Assembly: GCA_015487515.1 (NCBI GenBank)
Contig: WFPQ01000190.1
Span: 1-12,023, forward strand
Length of the DNA: 12,023 nt
Reading direction: 5' to 3'
Origin: Hyphomicrobiales bacterium
GTDB lineage: Bacteria > Pseudomonadota > Alphaproteobacteria > Rhizobiales > Devosiaceae
A program made the position numbers and the translations under genes. The notes below the pieces were generated by a model. It worked only from the letters and a program-made list of their open reading frames with translations. It was not told where the DNA came from and ran no database searches. Below are positions 7,329 through 12,023 of this stretch, in pieces (the stretch's first letter is position 1; each line of letters opens with the position of its first letter).

Positions 7329-8537
7329 TCATTTCAAAGAAACGACATTGTGCCCGGTTCTGTTTTCGCCGAGAAATTTCTTGATGTTGCGGGCAGCCTG
7401 GCGGATGCGCTGTTCGTTCTCAACCAGGGCGATGCGCACATACTGATCCCCATACTCTCCGAAACCGACCCCGGGGGCAACAGCCACGGCCGCCTGGCTT
7501 ATAAGCATCTTGGAAAATTCCAGGGAACCCATGGAGGCAAACTGGTCGGGGATCGGAACCCAGGCGAACATGGTGGCGGGAGGCGGGGGAACCCGCCAGC
7601 CGGCGCGACCGAAGCTCTCGACCAGAACGTCCCGGCGTTTCTGATAAATGCTGCGCATTTCAACTATGCAGTCATCAACCCCGTTAAGGGCGGCGGTGGC
7701 CGCCACCTGGATCGGCGTGAAGGCCCCATAGTCAAGATAGGACTTTACCCTTGAAAGGGCCGAAATCAGATCGCTGTTTCCCACGGCAAATCCCATGCGC
7801 CAGCCGGGCATGGAAAAGGTCTTGGACATGGATGTGAACTCGACCGCAATTTCCATGGCACCGGGAACCTGGAGAATTGAAGGGGGCGGATTGTCGTCGA
7901 AATAGACCTCGGAATAGGCCAGGTCCGAAAGAATGAAAATTTCGTTGGCCCGGCAATATTTCACCACCTCTGCGTAAAAATCCAGATCGGCCACATAGGC
8001 AGTCGGGTTGGAGGGATAGTTCAGAATCAGTGCTATGGGCTTGGGAATGGAATGGCGGACCGCCCTGTCCAGGGCCCTGAAAAATTCCTCGTTGGGAGCG
8101 GCGGGCATGGAGCGGACAACACCGCCGGACATGATGAAGCCAAAGGAATGGATGGGGTAGGTCGGGTTCGGAACCAGGACCACATCGCCCGGGGCGGTTA
8201 TGGCCTGGGCCATGTTGGCAAAACCCTCCTTGGATCCGAGAGTGGCCACTACCTGGGTATCGGGGTCGAGCCTTACTCCGAATCTGCGCCCGTAATAGGA
8301 GGCCTGGGCCTTGCGCAGGCCGGGAATGCCCCTTGAAGCCGAATAGCGGTGGGTGCGCGGATCGGCAACTGTTTCAACCAGCTTGTCGACTATGTGCCCC
8401 GGGGTCGGAAGATCCGGATTGCCCATGCCAAGGTCGATTATGTCAACGCCATTGGCCCGGGCCCGGGCCTTTATGGGGTTTATATGTTCGAATACGTAAG
8501 GAGGAAGACGTTTAATACGGTGAAATTCGCTATCCAT
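7329..8537 (-). CDS. alaC: Class I PLP-dependent aminotransferase (AlaC / LL-diaminopimelate aminotransferase type)
   Basis: The product from the ATG at 8537 is 402 residues. The frame is open to 8663, but those 42 extra residues match nothing typical, and family members begin at this MDSEFHRIKRLPPYVF sequence. It is a fold-type I aminotransferase. Motifs are IIDLGMGNPDLPTP (33-46), GSKEG (101-105), NYPSNPT (173-179, Asn177), DLAYSE (205-210, Asp205 and Tyr208), SMSKTFSMPGWRMGF (236-250, PLP lysine Lys239), and YVRIALVEN with substrate-carboxylate Arg368. The closest named types are AlaC (glutamate-pyruvate transaminase) and diaminopimelate aminotransferase; sequence alone does not separate them. 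In many alphaproteobacteria it directly precedes hom, and both are on the same strand here. However, 953 bp separate them, holding the opposite-strand DUF4329 gene, so they are unlikely to share a transcript. Confidence 0.9.
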   Translation of the reverse strand: MDSEFHRIKRLPPYVFEHINPIKARARANGVDIIDLGMGNPDLPTPGHIVDKLVETVADPRTHRYSASRGIPGLRKAQASYYGRRFGVRLDPDTQVVATLGSKEGFANMAQAITAPGDVVLVPNPTYPIHSFGFIMSGGVVRSMPAAPNEEFFRALDRAVRHSIPKPIALILNYPSNPTAYVADLDFYAEVVKYCRANEIFILSDLAYSEVYFDDNPPPSILQVPGAMEIAVEFTSMSKTFSMPGWRMGFAVGNSDLISALSRVKSYLDYGAFTPIQVAATAALNGVDDCIVEMRSIYQKRRDVLVESFGRAGWRVPPPPATMFAWVPIPDQFASMGSLEFSKMLISQAAVAVAPGVGFGEYGDQYVRIALVENEQRIRQAARNIKKFLGENRTGHNVVSLK

Positions 8538-8800
8538 GGAGGTTCTCTTGTCAAAATTGCCGGACGCTGATCCCATGCAATCAGGGCTTTTGCAAGGCAA
8601 TTGTGCAAAACCGCGCCATGGCCTGGAATCATCAACCGGTTGCTGCCTGTACCGAACAGTCATCGGGCCGTCCCATCGCTGCCGGCTTCAATGCCGCCGC
8701 TCTGGCCAATACACTCTGACCCATAAATATGATCAAAAGTTGAATGACGGCACTGCCGGATCAATCAGGTGAAACTGCCAGGCCGTCCAAAATCGTCATA

Positions 8801-8861
8801 TTTAAGTCCTGCAATTGTTCAAGTCTTGTTCAAGTCCTGGATCGTTCAAACCTTGCAATCG
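8801..8861. repeat. Degenerate direct repeats, consensus TTCAAGTCCTGNAATCG
   Basis: Four consecutive units begin at 8801 (TTTAAGTCCTGCAATTG), 8818 (TTCAAGTCTTG, shortened), 8829 (TTCAAGTCCTGGATCG) and 8845 (TTCAAACCTTGCAATCG). They lie about 130 bp upstream of the glycosyltransferase promoter. They could be decayed tandem duplications or operator-like sites. Confidence 0.75.
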
Positions 8862-8987
8862 GGACCATGCATGCCAATGTTCATCCCGGTGCCGGGGTCA
8901 AGATGTTTTCAGTGCCGGGACCGCTGCATTCAGATTTTATGCAGGTTTTTATGAAAAAGCTTCCAGATGTGCTAGCATTGCAGGAAG

Positions 8988-9017
8988 TTGCAAAAGTTGG
9001 GAGACCGGAAATATAAT
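8988..9017 (+). promoter_or_regulatory. Promoter of the glycosyltransferase gene
   Basis: TTGCAA (8988-8993), an 18-bp spacer and a perfect TATAAT (9012-9017) form a sigma-70 promoter. Transcription would start near 9024, giving a leader of roughly 33 nt before the ATG at 9058. Confidence 0.65.
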
Positions 9018-9057
9018 TCCCCAATGGCTTGTCCGGGCGGGGATTTGACTGGACCAG

Positions 9058-10365
9058 ATGAGTAAGAGAATCGCAATTGCAACGATTGGAACAAGAGGTG
9101 ATGTGCAGCCATACCTGGCGCTGGCGCTGGCGCTGCGCGAACGCGGATATAGCGTGGTGGTCGGGGCTCCGGCCGATTTCGAAGACGAAATAAACGGCCT
9201 TGGCCTCGAATTCCATTCCATCGGCGGATACATACGCTCGTTTTTGAGACAATCCATATTTGAGCATGCCCACGAAAACTTCCTGATAAACATGCCAACC
9301 CTGCTGCAGCAGGGTCAAAGAATAGTGGAACAGGCAGCCCGCCATTCATGGAAAATGGTGCAGGGAGCAGATGCCGTAATACACAACATCAATACCAGCT
9401 TTGCCATAGATTTCGGGGAAGCCCTTGATATCCCGACCATAATGAGCGCCCTGCAACCCCTCAACTCCACGGGAGAATTTCCCGTATGTTCCTATGACGT
9501 GCCCGACATGGGGCCGGCCCTGAACTGGCTCAGCCATGCGGCAACCGTGGTTCAGCAGGCCTATTATGACTTCCCCCGCGACAAGCTGCGCCGGGAACTG
9601 ATGGGACTGGAACCGCGCAAGGGAGGCGGAATGTTCAAGGACACCCGGGGGAAGAACCTGGTCACCCTTTATGCCTATTCCCCGCTGGTTTCACCACGCC
9701 CCAGGGACTGGCCGAAAACCGCCATCGTGACAGGATACTGGCAGTTAAAGGACCAGACCGGATGGAAACCGGAAAAGGATTTTGAAGAATTCCTGAACCG
9801 GGGAGAACCGCCGGTTTACGTGGGCTTTGGCTCCATGCCCTTTGGCGCCGAGCGCAATACGATAATATTGAAGGAGGCTGCCCGCATCTGGGGAGGAAGA
9901 ATAGTCATAGCCAGCGGATGGGGGGGAATAAAGGGGGAAAACCTGCCAAAAAACATGTTTGCCATATCAAAGGCACCCCATGACAGGCTGTTCGAATACA
10001 TGGGAGGTGTGGTGCACCATGGGGGGGCCGGAACGACGGCAGCCGGGCTGCACGCGGGCAAGCCGACATTCGTGGTGCCCCAGGCCATCGATCAGCCCTA
10101 CTGGGGACGCCGGGTACACGCCCTTGGCTGCGGACCCGAACCCGTATTGCTGAAAAAGCTGACCCCGCAGGTCCTGGCCAAAGCATTTCATGAAATGACA
10201 ACCTATCGCCCCTATGCCAATGCCGCAAAGAAAGTGGCCGAAAAACTGGCGGAGGAAGACGGAACCGCAAAGGCAATATTGCATATAGAGCGGGTCATGA
10301 AGAATTATACTCCAAGGTTTGAAAGCCGCAAATCCAAAAGCTTCATCAGCGGCTTTGCCAGATAA
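9058..10365 (+). CDS. GT1/GT28-fold glycosyltransferase, sterol/lipid glucosyltransferase-like
   Basis: The 435-residue product has the two-domain GT-B layout of UDP-sugar glycosyltransferases. The N-terminal acceptor domain opens with IAIATIGTRGDVQPYLALALAL (5-26), whose GTRGDVQP is diagnostic of the sterol 3-beta-glucosyltransferase/macrolide group. The C-terminal donor domain has VYVGFGSMPFG (253-263) and the nucleotide-sugar signature VVHHGGAGTTAAGLHAG (318-334), VVPQAIDQPYWGRRVHALGCGP (339-360), with Asp345/Gln346 expected to contact the sugar. Relatives transfer glucose or another hexose to sterols, hopanoids, other lipids or polyketides at the cytoplasmic membrane face; the acceptor here is unknown. 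No transmembrane segment is evident; a basic tail (417-435) might help membrane association. It has its own promoter but a weak ribosome-binding site. Ile codons are mostly ATA (16 of 26 by hand count) and AGA is used for Arg, more than in hom, possibly indicating transfer. Confidence 0.88.
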   Translation: MSKRIAIATIGTRGDVQPYLALALALRERGYSVVVGAPADFEDEINGLGLEFHSIGGYIRSFLRQSIFEHAHENFLINMPTLLQQGQRIVEQAARHSWKMVQGADAVIHNINTSFAIDFGEALDIPTIMSALQPLNSTGEFPVCSYDVPDMGPALNWLSHAATVVQQAYYDFPRDKLRRELMGLEPRKGGGMFKDTRGKNLVTLYAYSPLVSPRPRDWPKTAIVTGYWQLKDQTGWKPEKDFEEFLNRGEPPVYVGFGSMPFGAERNTIILKEAARIWGGRIVIASGWGGIKGENLPKNMFAISKAPHDRLFEYMGGVVHHGGAGTTAAGLHAGKPTFVVPQAIDQPYWGRRVHALGCGPEPVLLKKLTPQVLAKAFHEMTTYRPYANAAKKVAEKLAEEDGTAKAILHIERVMKNYTPRFESRKSKSFISGFAR

Positions 10366-10523
10366 AGCCCGTCACCCCCTTGCCAGGCAATATCCGTGCT
10401 GCCATGCAGGTGCACAGAATGCCGTAAAATGAAAAAACGGCAAGAACAGAAATCCCCCGGATTTTCCATGCCGGCAATATAACTGCTCAAAAGCCCGAGA
10501 AAAAATCGCTTGCCAATAAGACA

Positions 10524-10551
10524 TTGCGCAATCCACCAATGACGCTATAGT
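10524..10551 (+). promoter_or_regulatory. Promoter of the cytochrome c gene
   Basis: TTGCGC (10524-10529), a 16-bp spacer and TATAGT (10546-10551) precede the cytochrome start by about 40 bp. The implied start of transcription is near 10558. A ribosome-binding site AAGGGG (10581-10586) lies 7 nt before the ATG. Confidence 0.6.
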
Positions 10552-10593
10552 GGGACGGGGTGTCATGAAATCACTCAATCAAGGGGTAATGCA

Positions 10594-11061
10594 ATGAAAA
10601 GATCTTTTCTGATTAACGGGATAGCAGCTGTTTCTCTTTTGGTGATTCCAGGCTCGATATTTGCCAGCCCCGGCGGCCAGCACGAGGATGTCACTCCCCA
10701 CGAGGGAGGAGTGACCGAACTTGAAATCCCTGAAATGAGCGCCGAGCGCGGGCGCGAACTGTTTGCCACCAAGGGGTGCGCCACCTGCCATTCGGTCAAT
10801 GGGGTCGGAGGCGTTGATGCATCTCCCCTGGATGCCACCGGCATGGAACCCCTGATGAACCCGTTCGAGCTGGCTGCCAAAATGTGGACGATGGCCCCAT
10901 ACATGATTGCCGCCCAGGAAGAGGAACTGGGTGAACAGATTCTGTTTACGGGTCAGGAACTGGCGGACATCGTTGCATTCCTGCACGACGATACCGAACA
11001 GCACAAGTTCACCGAAGAATATCTGGCCAGCCTGGGCATCGAGGTCCAACACCAGGAATAA
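10594..11061 (+). CDS. Small exported monohaem c-type cytochrome (class I-like)
   Basis: The 155-residue product starts with a signal peptide (about 1-24, cleaved after SIFA), so it is exported and haem is attached in the periplasm. The single haem motif is CATCH (62-66). His66 is the proximal ligand. The distal Met is probably within the Met-rich stretch MWTMAPYM (97-104); Met84 and Met88 are other candidates. The pattern GRELFATKGCATCHSVNG ... PFELAAKMWTMAPYM ... GQELADIVAFLHD is that of class I cytochromes c, which shuttle electrons between respiratory complexes or dehydrogenases and oxidases. The polar 28-50 segment contains several His and Glu and is not part of the fold. It has a good ribosome-binding site, its own promoter and a Rho-independent terminator, so it is monocistronic. 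The redox partner cannot be inferred, because no oxidase or dehydrogenase gene is adjacent. Confidence 0.9.
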   Translation: MKRSFLINGIAAVSLLVIPGSIFASPGGQHEDVTPHEGGVTELEIPEMSAERGRELFATKGCATCHSVNGVGGVDASPLDATGMEPLMNPFELAAKMWTMAPYMIAAQEEELGEQILFTGQELADIVAFLHDDTEQHKFTEEYLASLGIEVQHQE

Positions 11062-11177
11062 AGAGCCTGAAAAACGGCACTTTAAAGGGCCACAGCAGGC
11101 CTGGCAGGTACCGTAGCTTTGGACAAGCTGGACCAGGACAGGTAAAACTCCTTGATATGAATTGCTGGCGCCGGACT

Positions 11178-11201
11178 GGCGCCGGTTGGTGCCCGTTTTT
11201 T
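11178..11201 (+). terminator. Rho-independent terminator of the cytochrome c gene
   Basis: GGCGCC (11178-11183), loop GGTT and GGTGCC (11188-11193) form a 6-bp stem with one G.U pair, followed by CG and six Ts (11196-11201). It lies about 117 bp after the cytochrome stop. A second GGCGCC at 11167-11172 can pair with the left arm instead, giving a competing hairpin. Confidence 0.75.
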
Positions 11202-11247
11202 GCGCGCCACAAGAACAAAATCAGCCATGGTGAACGGGCAAGGCAGA

Positions 11248-11310
11248 CAAGACAGGGCAGCAAGACAGGGCAGGCAAAACAGGGCAGCAAGACAGGGCAG
11301 CAAGACAGGA
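11248..11310. repeat. Tandem 13-bp repeat array, unit CAAGACAGGGCAG (about five copies)
   Basis: Units lie at 11248-11260, 11261-11273, 11275-11287 (CAAAACAGGGCAG, one change and one extra G before it), 11288-11300 and a partial CAAGACAGGA at 11301-11310. The copies are almost identical, so the expansion is recent. There is no spacer sequence between units, so it is not a CRISPR array. Confidence 0.92.
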
Positions 11311-11466
11311 TCAAATCCGACCGAGTCAAACCAGTCCGATAGCTTCTGGCAGGGCCTGCCAGTTAAAAAACCGCTCAACATGGGCCACCAGCATAGGGTG
11401 CGGACAGTGGCTGATCAGGCAATTCCGGCGTCCCCGCGCCTACATGATTCCGCCAGCAAGGACCGC

Positions 11467-12023
11467 TCAGCCGAAAACCCGCATCCCTTGCCTCTTGATC
11501 TGCCGGCCCAGGTCCCTGCTGATAAAGAACTGCAAAATGGCAGCAAGGGCCGAAACCATGAATATCACCTGGACCCCGGTAAAATTCGCCACGATGCCGG
11601 CAAGCAGTGGCAACAGAAATGCCGGTGCCGTCATGGCATTGAAATAGCCGCTATAGACCGGGCGCCGGTCATTGGGGGAAATCTCCATCAGAAAGCCGAT
11701 AACGGCAATGGTCAGACCGTTGGCCAGGGCACCAAGAACAAAGAATACCAGCAGATGGACGGCCAGCATGGAAAACTGGTCGGGCCAGCCAGCGAAAAAC
11801 AGCAACAGTGCGGCAAGGGGCGGAAATACCCGCAAAAATGCTATGGCCTGGTAAAGACTGGCCTTGCCCAGCCTGTCTCCCCACCAGCCCCACAGGAAAT
11901 TCGACAACAGGGACCCAAGGGTCTGGGCCCCGAGCAACAGGGCAATTCTTTGCATATCAAGGCCCAGTTGTGAGGCCTGAACCACATAAAACGGCATTGC
12001 CATCAGAACCGCACCGCCACACC
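11467..12023 (-). CDS. Major facilitator superfamily transporter, C-terminal part (cut by the right edge)
   Basis: The minus-strand frame is open from the right edge to the stop at 11467-11469, giving about 184 residues. A Met occurs at 12003, but the frame continues upstream without a stop, so the true start lies beyond the window. The segment has about five or six hydrophobic helices, matching the C-terminal half of a 12-helix MFS carrier. Between two helices lies GWWGDRLGKASLYQ, the G-x-x-x-D-R-x-G type loop that recurs in the second half of MFS proteins. A second polar loop, EISPNDRRPVYSGYFNAM, follows. MFS proteins are inner-membrane secondary transporters or efflux pumps; the substrate is not inferable. 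It ends in a short basic cytoplasmic tail (RDLGRQIKRQGMRVFG). It converges with the cytochrome c gene. Confidence 0.85.
   Translation of the reverse strand, partial: CGGAVLMAMPFYVVQASQLGLDMQRIALLLGAQTLGSLLSNFLWGWWGDRLGKASLYQAIAFLRVFPPLAALLLFFAGWPDQFSMLAVHLLVFFVLGALANGLTIAVIGFLMEISPNDRRPVYSGYFNAMTAPAFLLPLLAGIVANFTGVQVIFMVSALAAILQFFISRDLGRQIKRQGMRVFG

Larger units (their letters stand above)
8538..9057. other. Divergent 520-bp spacer between alaC and the glycosyltransferase gene
   Basis: The left part (8538-8760) is the alaC leader and shows no clear promoter. The middle has the direct repeats at 8801-8861. The right part has a good promoter at 8988-9017. An open frame at 8744-9016 has no family resemblance, no ribosome-binding site and overlaps the repeats and promoter, so I do not call it a gene. 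Confidence 0.6.
11062..11466. other. 405-bp spacer between convergent cytochrome c and MFS genes
   Basis: The spacer contains the terminator at 11178-11201 and the 13-bp repeat array at 11248-11310. The remaining sequence, including about 155 bp before the MFS stop, has no gene or structure I can support. Confidence 0.6.

Noticed and set aside
8744..9016. Small plus-strand gene of about 90 codons before the glycosyltransferase
   Set aside because: It has no ribosome-binding site or family resemblance, runs through the direct repeats and ends inside the promoter.
11248..11310. Possible CRISPR array
   Set aside because: The units are 13 bp and directly abutting with no unique spacers, and no cas gene is present. 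It is a simple tandem repeat.
11200..11973. Plus-strand open frame opposite the MFS gene, beginning with a Gln/Arg-rich repeat
   Set aside because: The repeat comes from translating the 13-bp intergenic array, and the rest is the complement of the transporter.

Overview
The window looks like chromosomal DNA from an alphaproteobacterium. Protein families, moderately high G+C and a hom/recJ neighbourhood like that known from the class all point there. I cannot place it below class level. Most of the window is housekeeping or core-type genes. I found no CRISPR array, insertion sequence, integrase, phage gene or defence island.

Layout, left to right. At 1-309 (-) is the N-terminal part of a DUF192 lipoprotein, cut by the window edge. 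It lies downstream of a two-domain cold-shock protein on the same strand (442-1299, -). A divergent spacer leads to a glyoxalase I-like enzyme (1521-1958, +), then a small secreted or lipid-anchored peptidase M15/DUF882-type protein (2240-2689, +), then tRNA-Glu(UUC) (2849-2924, +). On the minus strand follow a three-gene neighbourhood read right to left: a class I aminotransferase of the AlaC/LL-diaminopimelate type (7329-8537), homoserine dehydrogenase (5008-6375) and RecJ (3146-4954). A periplasmic DUF4329 protein on the opposite strand (about 6578-7114, +) sits between the aminotransferase and hom. No glpX lies between hom and recJ, although it is commonly found there in alphaproteobacteria. 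Next come a GT1/GT28-fold glycosyltransferase resembling sterol/lipid glucosyltransferases (9058-10365, +), a small exported c-type cytochrome (10594-11061, +) with its own promoter and Rho-independent terminator, and the C-terminal half of an MFS transporter (11467 to the right edge, -).

Functionally, hom and the aminotransferase belong to amino-acid metabolism (aspartate family, and transamination of alanine or a related substrate), and RecJ to recombination and repair. The DUF4329 protein, M15-like protein, cytochrome c and DUF192 protein are exported to the envelope. The glycosyltransferase probably modifies a lipid acceptor, but its substrate cannot be read from sequence.

The most unusual feature is in the spacers. 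Several intergenic regions carry short, degenerate tandem repeats with units of about 11-19 bp (2962-3031, 7137-7164, 8801-8861, 11248-11310). Two of these arrays share a CAAGA(T)CAGGGC core, and an in-frame 18-bp duplication occurs in the cold-shock gene. The other notable point is the DUF4329 protein, which has a JAMM-like His-x-His...Pro-Ser-x-x-Asp signature. I do not see a convincing new multi-gene system here.
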